A stretch of 64,000 nt of DNA from Desulfobulbus sp. (GTDB lineage: Bacteria; Desulfobacterota; Desulfobulbia; Desulfobulbales; Desulfobulbaceae), in NCBI GenBank assembly GCA_028684915.1, contig JAQUEZ010000004.1, forward strand, positions 22,194 through 86,193, read 5' to 3'. How positions within the stretch are numbered: position 1 is the first letter of the stretch; each line of letters opens with the position of its first letter. Below are positions 1 through 9,300 of the stretch, in pieces. A program made the position numbers and the translations under genes. The notes beneath the pieces were generated by a model. The model did no database searches. It was not told where the DNA came from and saw only the letters and a program-made list of their open reading frames with translations.

Positions 1-26
1 TAGTTATGTGGCCTCTTCTGTTTTTT

Positions 27-345
27 GGGTACCTTGAATAATTGTTTTTTCTTCCAGCTGCGGCGTTATGCTTAAAAAATATCAACGGAATATCAGCAGT
101 ATGTCTGTGGGAAAATTTTTCGCCGCCTCAGGGTCTGCGCTTGCCTGACCGTGATCGAAAAATCGTAAGCGATCACGGGGCACCGAATCTGCGGTGTTAT
201 CGGCTTGTTTACGCGCAGGTGTACGCTGCACAGGCCGATGTCTTGCACCTCCGGCACCCTGCGATCGCTTACAGGTCCGTCGATAAACGGTGCCTTTGGG
301 TTTCCCCCGTGATCGGTTGGCAAAATCTAATTATTCAAGACACCC
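27..345. mobile_element. MITE-like element 1, interrupted by a second element
   Basis: Short non-coding element bounded by imperfect terminal inverted repeats: GGGTACCTTGAATAATT at 27-43 matches the reverse complement of the right end at 329-345 (GGGTGTCTTGAATAATT). Its left half resembles the elements at 14048-14188 and 26436-26556. The region 165-318 is a different palindromic repeat inserted inside it. Removing that insert leaves about 160 bp, close to the 141 bp of the intact relative. No transposase is encoded, so it would depend on an enzyme elsewhere. Open frames crossing it are translations of the repeat, not genes. Confidence 0.7.
165..318. mobile_element. Palindromic mobile repeat, copy A (nested in MITE 1)
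   Basis: About 154 bp with complementary ends (GTAAGCGATCACGGGG on the left, CCCCCGTGATCGGTT on the right). Internal hairpins include CACCG/CGGTG and ATCGGCTTGT/ACAGGCCGAT. An internal GATCGCTTAC at about 283-292 is also exactly complementary to the left tip, so an alternative fold exists. The flanks cgaaaaatc (156-164) and ggcaaaatc (319-327) match at seven of nine positions, consistent with a decayed 9-bp target duplication. It is about 90% identical by eye to copy D at 30448-30602. Confidence 0.75.
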
Positions 346-368
346 TTTCCTTTTTTGGGGAAGATTAA

Positions 369-663
369 GGCTTCTTGACCATCTCTTTAATTGTTAATTT
401 ATAGAAATAGGTATTTTGAATGAATGCAATGAAGGGAAAATAGAGAGATAGTGAATAGGTAATATATATAATTGTAAATTCGATAAATGCTGATTTTAAA
501 AGATATATTGAATCGATGTTTCATGTAAATAATTTTATGCATATAAAATATATTAATATTGTATGGTGTCAAACTTTATTGAAATTACATTTAAAAAATG
601 TTCTAAGGGTTAAATTAAATTTTAATGTGTAACAAAAAATCACAATAAAATTATGGATATAAA
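369..663. other. AT-rich intergenic region, no gene seen
   Basis: Very AT-rich spacer between the nested elements and the first histidine kinase gene. It contains no open frame of note and no recognisable RNA gene. It probably holds the promoter of the kinase gene, but A/T-rich hexamers are so common here that no single promoter can be chosen. Confidence 0.4.
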
Positions 664-2763
664 ATGTGCAATAGAATTATAAATCCAGAATATAATTTTG
701 ATGAAATTGCTAGTGAAGAACTGAGGTTAATGTTTTGGAATATCTGTAAACATCAGGAAAAAATTGAGTTCGAAAATAAAAAAATGCGTGAAAAAATAGA
801 AAAATTACTCTTTGAAACATCTCTGAATAAAATTCTTTATGATGATATGGAAATTGGTGTTTGTATAGTGGATAAAAATTTCGTTGTTACTGAAAATAAT
901 AAATTTGCTGAGTATTTTTTATGTGGTGAAGATTGTGACCTTGCCAATGTTTCATTGTTTCAATTTGTCTATATAAGTGATCAGGGGAAAATTCGTGAAT
1001 ATTTTGATGAGGTGTTTCAGGGGAAGAAATGCTGCCATTGTACGCTACGTCTTGTTCACGTTGATGGGGGCATCCTCTGGGTACAGATGGCTATAAGCAT
1101 ATGCAATACGCGGGATTCGTATGCATATCGTGTCACCATAACCAATATTGATGCAGTGAAACGGGCCGAAGGACAGCTTGAGCAAAAATTGAACGACACG
1201 CTTGTCGTGCTGGATACGCAAAGAGAGGTTCTCGATGCCATGCCCTTTCGCCTTGTCTGGAAGGATTCCAATCTGCGATTCATCGGGTGCAATATGTCTT
1301 TCGCCCAAGCTGCCGGTTTTACCTCGCCGGACCAGTTGATAGGCCTCAACGATTTCAACCTAAAATGGAAGGATTACGCCGCGCAATATCGTCAGGAGGA
1401 GTATGAAGTGTTGCGCACCGGTCTCGCGCGCATGCATCGTGAAGAACGTCGTGTCTCCCCTTCAGGTGAACGGGAGTGGTTTTCCGTCTCCAGGGTGCCG
1501 TTGCGAAATACTCTAGGAGAGGTGATTGGCATTTTAGGGTGCTTTGAGGAGATTACTCATAGGAAAATTGCGGAAAGTGCCACTCTGCAGGCGGAAAAGC
1601 TTGAGTCACTCGGCGAGCTCGCCACGGCGATGGCGCATCATTTCAACAATGTGCTTATGACCATTCTTGGGAACGTCGCCATGGCGAAGGCCCTGCTCCC
1701 TCCCTCAGGTTCCGCTTTTGAGCGCCTTGCGCGGGCCGAAGAATCGGCTTTGAAAGCCGAAGGGGTCACCCGGCAGTTTCTCACCTTTTCGCAGGACGCT
1801 TTTTCAGTCAGACAGCAAGTCGCCACCTTTGATTTTCTTGATACCTGGAGTCGTCAGGCGCTTGCAGGTACTCATTATCGCTACGAACACATCGACGTAG
1901 AGAACGTATGGGATGTCTTTATCGACCAAGAGCAGGTAGGGGCGGCATTCGCCAATATTCTCCTCAATGCAGGTCAGGCAATGGGGGGAGAGGGGCTAGT
2001 TCGGCTCCACGCCGAAAATATTGTTGTTGATGAGGACGTCCCTCTGCCGTTGGAGAAGGGTTTGTATGTCAAGGTCACCATCGTCGACCAAGGAGATGGC
2101 ATTCCCCGTGAATATCTGGACAAGGTATTTGATCCGTATTTCACAACCGAGAAATCAAATCGGGGGCTTGGACTTGCTTTCGCCTATTCGATCCTGCAGA
2201 AAAATAAAGGATATCTTTGCGTGCAATCGGGTGAGGGGGTGGGGACGACATGTATCATGTATTTACCCGCATCGTCTTCGACCGTTTCAGCGGAAACGGA
2301 AGCGGAATCCGCCGAGATCAGGCAGCACGGGAACGGGCGCATTCTCGTCATGGATGACGATCAGACGGTATGTAACCTGGTCAGTACGATGTTGGAGCAG
2401 CTCGGGTATCACGCAGAGATTGCGATAAACGGAGAGGAAGTCCTGGAGAAATACACGGTGGCGCATCAGGCCGGCACTCCCTTCGATGCAGTCATCCTCG
2501 ATCTGATTGTAACGTCAGGCATGGGGGGGAGGGATGCTATGGAAAAGCTGAAACAGGTGGACTCCAATGTGCGAGGGGTCGTCTCCAGTGGCTATGTGCA
2601 TAGTTCGATCCTTACCGATTATCAAGGCTATGGGTTTATGGATGTTTTGCCAAAACCTTACCGTTTTTCAGATTTGCGCAAGGTTTTGCAGCGTGTTTGT
2701 CATGCTCCTGAAGCATCGGCTTGTGCAAACGGTTCCCCTGTCGAAAGCAGCATTTCCTCGTGA
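664..2763 (+). CDS. PAS-domain hybrid sensor histidine kinase
   Basis: Cytoplasmic two-component sensor, 699 aa, with no membrane segment. The order is an N-terminal helical stretch (1-55), a PAS domain (about 58-165), a second PAS (about 185-300), a kinase dimerisation region (about 310-375), a HATPase domain (about 415-535) and a C-terminal receiver (about 557-675). The receiver has an acidic cluster at 563-565, likely phosphoacceptor D612 and K663. The phosphoacceptor region reads AMAHHFNN (H325/H326), where this kinase subgroup usually has AHDFNN or AHEFNN. The ATPase motifs are NILLNAGQ, DQGDGI and RGLGLAF. The first 160 codons are much more AT-rich than the rest, suggesting a composite gene. 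It may share a transcript with cfa, 62 bp downstream. The signal sensed is unknown. Confidence 0.85.
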   Translation: MCNRIINPEYNFDEIASEELRLMFWNICKHQEKIEFENKKMREKIEKLLFETSLNKILYDDMEIGVCIVDKNFVVTENNKFAEYFLCGEDCDLANVSLFQFVYISDQGKIREYFDEVFQGKKCCHCTLRLVHVDGGILWVQMAISICNTRDSYAYRVTITNIDAVKRAEGQLEQKLNDTLVVLDTQREVLDAMPFRLVWKDSNLRFIGCNMSFAQAAGFTSPDQLIGLNDFNLKWKDYAAQYRQEEYEVLRTGLARMHREERRVSPSGEREWFSVSRVPLRNTLGEVIGILGCFEEITHRKIAESATLQAEKLESLGELATAMAHHFNNVLMTILGNVAMAKALLPPSGSAFERLARAEESALKAEGVTRQFLTFSQDAFSVRQQVATFDFLDTWSRQALAGTHYRYEHIDVENVWDVFIDQEQVGAAFANILLNAGQAMGGEGLVRLHAENIVVDEDVPLPLEKGLYVKVTIVDQGDGIPREYLDKVFDPYFTTEKSNRGLGLAFAYSILQKNKGYLCVQSGEGVGTTCIMYLPASSSTVSAETEAESAEIRQHGNGRILVMDDDQTVCNLVSTMLEQLGYHAEIAINGEEVLEKYTVAHQAGTPFDAVILDLIVTSGMGGRDAMEKLKQVDSNVRGVVSSGYVHSSILTDYQGYGFMDVLPKPYRFSDLRKVLQRVCHAPEASACANGSPVESSISS

Positions 2764-2825
2764 AGAGTGGAAGCTGTTTTATCGTAATTGTGTGCACGAT
2801 TGTTCTTCTTATGGGATGAGGTTTT

Positions 2826-3938
2826 GTGATTACTCGAACTGTGACCGATATCTTTACCCAGGCCGGGGTGGCAATAAACGGGTCGAATCCTTGGGATATT
2901 CAAGTTGAGGACAACCGATTTTACCGCCGAATCTTCCGTGATAAAAACCTTGGGTTGGGCGAAGCCTATATGGATGGTTGGTGGGAGTGCCCGCGGATCG
3001 ACGAAATGATTTGTCGTCTTTTGCGCGTTGACGCAGAGGGCAAGATCCGAGGAGCGTTGCGGTATCTTCTTTCCTTTATCCCTGAAATTATTTGCAACCT
3101 GCAATCAAAATCGCGCAGTCATATTGTTGCTCGAAAACATTATGATACGGGCAACGATTTGTTCTTCTCTTTTCTTGACCCTTATTGTCAGTACAGTTGT
3201 GGCTATTTCAATACAGGCAACAGCCTTGAAAGCGCTCAGCGCGGTAAATTGGATCTCATTGCCCAGAAGATGGAACTTTCCAGTCAGGACCATCTGCTTG
3301 ATATTGGCTGTGGTTGGGGTGGGCTGGCCCATTACTTCTCCTCGCGCTATGGGTGCACCGTCACCGCCGTCAATATTTCCCAGCAACAGTTGCAGTACGC
3401 TCGTGATTGGTGCCGTGGCTTGCCGGTTTCCTTTCAAGATTGCGATTACCGTCTGATCACAGGGGTCTATGATAAAGTGGTTTCAGTGGGCATGTTTGAG
3501 CATGTCGGTGTGAAAAATTATCGAACCTACATGAAGATCGTTGCCGGGGCCATGCGCGATAATGGAATCTTTCTTCTGCATACCATCGGCAGCAATATCA
3601 CGAAATCCTACAATGATCCCTGGATTACGACCCATATATTTCCCAATAGCCAGTTGCCAAGCATGCATCAAATAGCAAAAGCGATAGAAGGAATTTTTAT
3701 AATTGAAGATCTTCACAACCTCGGTCCACACTACGATAAGACGCTTATGGCATGGAACGCACGATTTCAACAGAGCTGGGGAACAATGAAGGGGGCATAT
3801 GACGAGCGGTTTAAACGTATGTGGGAATATTATCTGCTTTCCTGCGCAGGGGCATTTCGAGCACGAGCAATTCAACTGTGGCAGTTGGTGTTGACGAAGC
3901 AGGGCTGCGTGAGAAAACAGCCGCTTCGTTGTTCATGA
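2826..3938 (+). CDS. cfa: Cyclopropane-fatty-acyl-phospholipid synthase
   Basis: S-adenosylmethionine-dependent enzyme that adds a methylene bridge to unsaturated acyl chains of membrane phospholipids; 370 aa, near the usual 380. The N-terminal region contains the family-typical stretch GLGEAYMDGWWECP. The SAM-binding motif LDIGCGWGGLA lies at about 158-168, followed by GMFEHVG and the C-terminal signature RAIQLWQLV. The start is GTG at 2826; no upstream ATG fits the frame. The last dozen residues differ from other Cfa proteins, but the ending is close to normal length. The product modifies the inner membrane, typically in stationary phase or under acid stress. Confidence 0.92.
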   Translation: MITRTVTDIFTQAGVAINGSNPWDIQVEDNRFYRRIFRDKNLGLGEAYMDGWWECPRIDEMICRLLRVDAEGKIRGALRYLLSFIPEIICNLQSKSRSHIVARKHYDTGNDLFFSFLDPYCQYSCGYFNTGNSLESAQRGKLDLIAQKMELSSQDHLLDIGCGWGGLAHYFSSRYGCTVTAVNISQQQLQYARDWCRGLPVSFQDCDYRLITGVYDKVVSVGMFEHVGVKNYRTYMKIVAGAMRDNGIFLLHTIGSNITKSYNDPWITTHIFPNSQLPSMHQIAKAIEGIFIIEDLHNLGPHYDKTLMAWNARFQQSWGTMKGAYDERFKRMWEYYLLSCAGAFRARAIQLWQLVLTKQGCVRKQPLRCS

Positions 3939-4011
3939 ATTCGGGGAGGTCAGCGTTTATTGGGGGGAGCCATTATCGCCTCGAAGTGCAGCGTCATTCG
4001 AAAACACAATG

Positions 4012-4168
4012 GTAACCAATCACGGGGCAAGCCGTATAGGTACAGGTTATCACCGAATTTGTAGGCGGTTGAGGGGGGCTTTCGAGACAAGGCCTCTGCC
4101 CGTACAGTGTACCCCCGGTACCCAACAGGCCGATAACACCGCAGTTTCGGTGCCCCGTGATCGCGTAC
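4012..4168. mobile_element. Palindromic mobile repeat, copy B (reverse orientation)
   Basis: Reverse-complement copy of the family seen at 165-318 and 30448-30602. The ends are conserved (GTAACCAATCACGGGGC at 4012-4028; TGCCCCGTGATCGCGTAC at 4151-4168), as is the adjoining GCACCG/CGGTG hairpin region. The centre is largely different. No target duplication is visible. It lies between cfa and pcm and creates a spurious in-frame upstream extension of pcm. Confidence 0.7.
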
Positions 4169-4278
4169 CCTTTTTCTGCCGATCTTGCGGAACCTGTAGC
4201 GACACGGCCAGTCATGACGGATGTAGATGTATCTTGCGGAGGGTTTTGTTAGGTGGCCGGCGAAAATGGGAGAATAGA

Positions 4279-4938
4279 ATGAGAAATGCACGTTCAGCCA
4301 TGGTGCGGATGATTGAAGGAGAAATCTCGGCAACTTCTGCAGAGATCGGCCGCAACCGCCTCTCTTCGAAAGTATTGAAGGCCATAGCGACGGTGCCGCG
4401 TCATGAGTTCGTTCCGGAAGACCAACAGCCAGACGCCTATAGCAACATTCCGCTCCCCATCGGGTATGGCCAAACCATCTCACAGCCCTACATCGTTGCC
4501 CTGATGACCGAACTCTTACAGCTCCAGCCGGAGGACAAGGTGCTGGAGGTCGGTTCCGGTTCCGGGTATCAGGCAGCGATCCTCTCAATGCTCGCCGGAG
4601 AAGTGCACACCATGGAAATTATTCCGGCATTAGTTCAACAATGTCGCGGGCGATTAAAGCGTTTGGGATTCATGAACGTGCAAGTCCATGAAGGAGACGG
4701 CTATTTCGGATTGGAGAGCGAAGAACCCTTTGATGGTATCTTGGTTGCCGCAGCCGCTGCGGATATTCCTCCGTCGCTGCTTCGCCAGCTCAAGCAGGGC
4801 GGACGTCTCGTCATTCCGGTTGGTGCGCCGTGGACGATTCAGTATCTCCTGGTTGTCGAGAAAAATTTCCAAGGATCAATGACCTCCCGCCGAGTTCTGC
4901 CGGTGGCTTTCGTTCCCTTGACAGGCGCTCACGGGTAG
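4279..4938 (+). CDS. pcm: Protein-L-isoaspartate O-methyltransferase
   Basis: Repairs isoaspartyl residues in aged proteins using S-adenosylmethionine; 219 aa, the normal size. Visible signatures are PLPIGYGQTISQPYIVALM, the SAM site VLEVGSGSGYQAAILS, and GGRLVIPVG near the C terminus. The start is ATG 4279, preceded by GGGAG at 4268-4272. The frame is open back to 4009, but that stretch is the palindromic repeat and does not resemble the family. The gene stands alone; its neighbours are unrelated. Confidence 0.93.
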   Translation: MRNARSAMVRMIEGEISATSAEIGRNRLSSKVLKAIATVPRHEFVPEDQQPDAYSNIPLPIGYGQTISQPYIVALMTELLQLQPEDKVLEVGSGSGYQAAILSMLAGEVHTMEIIPALVQQCRGRLKRLGFMNVQVHEGDGYFGLESEEPFDGILVAAAAADIPPSLLRQLKQGGRLVIPVGAPWTIQYLLVVEKNFQGSMTSRRVLPVAFVPLTGAHG

Positions 4939-5111
4939 TTGTTTATGCGGAAACTCACTTGGGGGAAGAAAATACGTCCTCTTGCCTCCCATTCCGCCCT
5001 TTGGAGAGGATACGCTGTTCACGACACCCGGGAGCTAGGGATGGGGGATGTGGAGAACAGGGGCCAGCCGGTTCTTGTTGGCTGTTGTCCTTCATTCCTC
5101 AGAACGCGGGT

Positions 5112-5471
5112 TCACCGCCTGATCTTGGCCTCGGTCTTTTCCGGATTTTTGGCGAGGTGTGCGTACTGATGGAGGCAAACCTCGGTGAATCGATCAACAA
5201 TTCTCGGGAGGTCGGTGCCGTTCCAGACCTTGGTAAATGCGGCAAGCTGTCGTATTCTTTCGTCAATATCGCATCGATTTGCTTCCGGATACAAGGTGAT
5301 ATCCTCCAGTCGCAATTCCAGTTCACCAGACGAAACATCCCTAAACAGTTCTTGCAGGCAGTACCCGAACATCTTTTTCACGTCCTCGGTCGATCTGGCC
5401 TGGCTGATTGTTTTCCTCAGATGAGGAAGCAGCTTGTTTTCCACATGGGTGAACGATGTCTGCAGGGTCAT
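5112..5471 (-). CDS. Small helical protein of unknown function
   Basis: Not recognised. The 119-aa product is predicted to be soluble and mostly helical, with many charged residues and no signal peptide or membrane segment. ATG 5471 is preferred because GGGAGG lies four bases upstream. The frame extends to ATG 5558 (148 aa), where the Shine-Dalgarno is poorer. Its composition is protein-like, with well-formed amphipathic stretches such as LLPHLRKTISQARSTEDV, so it is probably real although the opposite strand also carries open frames. It is transcribed in the same direction as the downstream-lying cold-shock gene but separated from it by about 55-145 bp, depending on the start chosen. Confidence 0.6.
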   Translation of the reverse strand: MTLQTSFTHVENKLLPHLRKTISQARSTEDVKKMFGYCLQELFRDVSSGELELRLEDITLYPEANRCDIDERIRQLAAFTKVWNGTDLPRIVDRFTEVCLHQYAHLAKNPEKTEAKIRR

Positions 5472-5614
5472 GATGCCTCCCAATATATTGGAAATATTTG
5501 CTTGTAACTTTTTTGCATGTATCTCCCACCAGTGTCGCACAGCCGTTGAGAGATACATTTTGCCTTTGGCAACCCGGTCACGGATTTGTTTTGTTCAGCT
5601 GAAAAAAGTGCTTC

Positions 5615-5818
5615 CTATACACGTTTGATCACTTGATCCGCAGCAGGGCCTTTTGTTCCGTCCACGATCTTGAAGCTGACGCGGTCTCCTTCCTGAAGCG
5701 TTTTAAATCCTTTGCCCTGAATCGAAGAATAGTGGACAAAAATCTGCTGGCCATTGTCCTCTTCAATAAAACCATATCCTTTCGATTCATTGAACCATTT
5801 CACTTTTCCCTCGGCCAT
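5615..5818 (-). CDS. Cold-shock domain protein (CspA family)
   Basis: Single-stranded nucleic-acid-binding protein of 67 aa, the usual length. It has both RNA-binding motifs, KGYGFIEE (RNP1-like) and IFVHYSSI (RNP2-like), after the typical start [14 protein letters not shown] 5818 is chosen because GGAAAGGAG lies just upstream; the 34 extra residues of the longer frame are unlike the family. It likely acts as an RNA chaperone in the cytoplasm. The long leader towards 5920 could hold regulatory structure, but none was identified. Confidence 0.92.
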   Translation of the reverse strand: MAEGKVKWFNESKGYGFIEEDNGQQIFVHYSSIQGKGFKTLQEGDRVSFKIVDGTKGPAADQVIKRV

Positions 5819-6391
5819 GAACAGCACTCCTTTCCTGGTTATTCGTTTTATCACACTTTGCGATACCGGATCACCTCGGTCAGCGAACAGCATGTTCGTT
5901 TTGGCAGGTGACTGTATCATTATTCATGAGAAATACTGTCCCTGCAGAGGCGTGGCAATACGGTAAGGTTTTATAGTTTTTATATAGAGAATCTATATAT
6001 GCATTGAGTCGCATAGGTTTTACATATGAGATATTGCAGGCAAATTACCCGTGTGTGCTTCAGAGGATACATACCCCGATTGAATTGGAAGCGAGGGCGA
6101 AGAGGGATACAGTCTTTCTTTTCCGAGAACCCGCTGGTACAGTGCGGCTGATGAGCAGTATGCAATAACAGGGCACCGAATCTACGGTGTTATCTTCCTG
6201 GGATACCGATGTCCGCTGCACAGGCCGTTGCATATCCAGGAGCACTGCGATCGCTGAAACAAACTGAGGTGTTGCTGGGTTTGTGACGTACTTCGCGACC
6301 CGCCTGCGATGCGCAGAATAACTCTTGGCTCAGGCCTCCTCCTCACTTTCGGAAAAAAGGCCGGCCCATCACAAACAGCAAAAAAAAAATT
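5819..6391. other. Intergenic region between divergent genes
   Basis: Divergent spacer between the cold-shock gene and the CheB-CheR gene. It contains the decayed palindromic repeat at about 6158-6288. The stretch 5960-6010 is AT-rich and could hold promoters, but no clear pair of hexamers can be assigned. No gene was recognised. Confidence 0.4.
6158..6288. repeat. Palindromic mobile repeat, copy C (decayed)
   Basis: Degenerate plus-orientation copy. The left part is clearly related (GGGCACCGAATCTACGGTG followed by TTATC; then CGCTGCACAGGCCG and CTGCGATCGCT). The right third is badly decayed, and the right terminal inverted repeat is no longer obvious. The right boundary is approximate. Confidence 0.55.
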
Positions 6392-9300
6392 ATGTGCAAA
6401 GAACAATCCAGCTCCCAGAAGTCCATGCCTGAACTTCCTGCCGAGGCGCAGAAGACTGTCAGCGCCCCTATTTTTCCTGTTGTTGCTCTCGGGGCATCGG
6501 CCGGAGGGCTTGCTTCCTTTCGGCAATTTTTTTCTGGAATTACGCCGCAACCTGAACCCGGGATGGCGTTCGTTCTCATTCAGCACCTCGCCCCCGGGCG
6601 AAAAAGTCTGCTTCCTGAACTCCTCGCCGAGTATACCCCCCTGCCGGTGCTCGAAGTCGAAGAGGGGATGATGTTGGAACCCAACCATGTCTATGTCAAT
6701 CCCCCGGATAGATATATGTTGCTGGAAAAGAATACCCTGCACCTGATGCAACCCCCCAACGCCCCGAATCGACAGCAGTTGATCGATTTCTTTTTTCTCT
6801 CATTGAGCAAAATGCAGGGTAGACCCGTTGTCGGCATTCTTCTTTCGGGAAACGGCAGTGACGGCAGCCAGGGGTTACGTGCGCTTAAAAGCGTAGGTGC
6901 TCTTGCCCTCGTCCAGTCGCCGGAAACCTGCGAATTTGCAAGTATGCCGCAAAGCGCTATTGAGCTGGGGATTGTCGATTGCATCCTTGCGCCGGAGGAA
7001 ATGTATGGCAAAATACAAACCTTTGTCTCCGCTCCATCTGCCGACCCGCATGCTCTCCACCTGTATCCGGCGTCGGAAAAAAACAACATACTGCAGAAAA
7101 TTCTCGTTCTCCTCCGGGCTCAAACGGGGCATGACTTTTCTTTGTACAAGCCTAACACCATCCTGCGCCGCCTCGAACGGCGCATGGCCATTCATCGGCT
7201 AGAAAACCTGGAGAAATATCTTCAGTTTCTCTTTCACTCCTCTGTGGAAATCGAATCACTCTTTCAGGATTTACTCATCGGCGTGACCTCATTCTTCCGC
7301 GATCCTGAGGCGTTTGCCACCTTTGAACAGGAGGTGTTGCCAAAATTATTCGCGAATAGGCCCGAACATGCCCCTATTCGTGTCTGGGTTCCGGGCTGCT
7401 CAACCGGAGAGGAGGCCTATTCCCTGGCAATACTCTTTCAGGAATATATGGAGAAACTGAAAACACATTTCGATGTCCATATCTTTGCCACCGATATTGA
7501 TAAGCACTCCGTCAACTTGGCCAGAGCCGGGTTTTTTCCTATCTGTATCCGGGAAAACATTTCTCCAGAGCGCCTGTCTCGTTTCTTTACCGAGGAGCCT
7601 GCGGAGAGTGGATATCGTATCAACAAAGGGATTCGTGAGATGCTGATTTTCTCTGAGCAAAGCGTCACCAAGGATCCGCCTTTTTCAAAATTAGATCTGA
7701 TCAGCTGCCGCAACCTGCTCATTTACCTGGGATCGGAGTTGCAAAAAAAACTGATTCATCTTTTTTATTATTCGCTTCATCCCGGGGGGATTCTTTTTCT
7801 GGGCAACTCCGAATCCATCAGCGATCTTGAGGAGCTGTTTGTGACCGTCGATCGAAAGGCCAAGATATTTCAGAAGAGAACAATTGGGCCTGATGAGCAG
7901 GGGGCGGGGGGGAAATGTGCCCTGCCAGCCTCATTCATTGGTGCAATCGAGTCGTTGCCCTCCCAGGAACCGCAGACCGTGCATGGGGCTCTTTCCCTGC
8001 GTGACCTGACCCGGCAAACCATGCTCAACCAGGTCATGGCAAGCGCGGTCCTGGTCAACCTTCAGGGAGATATTTTGTATTTCCATGGCCGTACCGGCAT
8101 GTACCTTGAGCCTGCTCCCGGTGAGGTGGGGAGCTGTAATGTCCTGAAAATGGCGCGGCCGGGCCTCCAGCGGAACCTGACCATGGCCCTGCACAGGGCA
8201 GGTCATGGAAAAAAAATAGTTCAGTACCAAGGGGTTCGGGTGAAAACCAACGGTGATTACTCCCTGGTCAACCTGACGGTCTGTCCCGTCAAAACCCATC
8301 ACGCCGCGTTTTTCAACGTGCCGCTCTTCCTCGTGGTTTTCCAGAACAGCGGCCCCTGTGTCGCCGACACGTCTTGGTTGTCCGACACCCTGCAAGTGGC
8401 CGAATCTGAAAAGAGCTATCCGGATGCGCAAACGTATATTGATGCACTGAAACAAGAGCTGCACAGCAAGGGCGAATATTTAAAAATAACCAATGAGGAG
8501 CTGGCGACCACCAACGAGGAACTCAAATCTTCCAACGAAGAACTGCAGTCAACCAATGAGGAGCTGCAATCAGCAAATGAAGAGTTGGAGACATCAAAAG
8601 AGGAGTTGCAGTCGGTAAATGAAGAATTGGCTACGATCAATGCGGAGCTTCTGGCTAAAGTGGCCGAACTGTCACGGGCAAACAGCGACATGAATAATTT
8701 GCTTGCCGGCTCCGGGATCGCCACCATCTTTGTGGACCACCAACTGCGCATCCTTCGCTTTACCCCGGCAGCAACCCGGATCATCAACCTTATTCCTAAC
8801 GATGTCGGGAGACCGGTCAACCATCTGGCCTTCAACCTGGTCCATTACGATACTATTGTCGAGGATGTCAGGGCTGTCCTTGCCAATCTGGTTTCCAAAA
8901 AGAGCAAAGTGCAAACCCAGGACGGGCGATGGTTCACTATGCGTATCCAGCCCTATCGAACCTTGGACAATGTAATTGGGGGGGCTGTACTCATTTTTAT
9001 AGACGATATCATGGAGTTAACAGGAACGTGGGAAGGTGTGGACAGGTTGGCCCTGGTTGCTGGTGATGCCCACGATGCCATCGTCGTCTATGATCTTGAA
9101 GGCAGGATTCTTTCCTGGAACACCTCGGCGACACGAATATATGGGTGGAGCGAGGTTGAGGCACTGGATATGAATATCCGTGATATTGTTCCTTCCGCCA
9201 ATGGCGAGGAGGCGCTGGCCAAAATGTTGAACCTGAGCCGGACCGAAACACTCGAGCCATTTCCCTGTCGGCGGCTTGGCAAATGTGGAGAATTGGTGGA

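Noticed and set aside
42..368. Open frame of 108 codons across the first element, and a similar one at 30399-30935
   Set aside because: Both share residues (SDHGAPNLRCYR...) only because they translate the same palindromic repeat; no ribosome site and no protein-like conservation outside it.
2522..2532. Seven-G run in the first hybrid kinase as another frameshift site
   Set aside because: The receiver domain continues in frame through it (SGMGGRDAMEK), so there is no disruption.
4009..4278. 90-codon upstream extension of pcm
   Set aside because: It is the inverted copy B of the repeat; pcm family similarity and the ribosome site begin at 4279.
8480..8660. Tandem DNA repeat in the CheB-CheR gene
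   Set aside because: It encodes NEEL-type coiled-coil heptads with varied codons; ordinary for this protein family.
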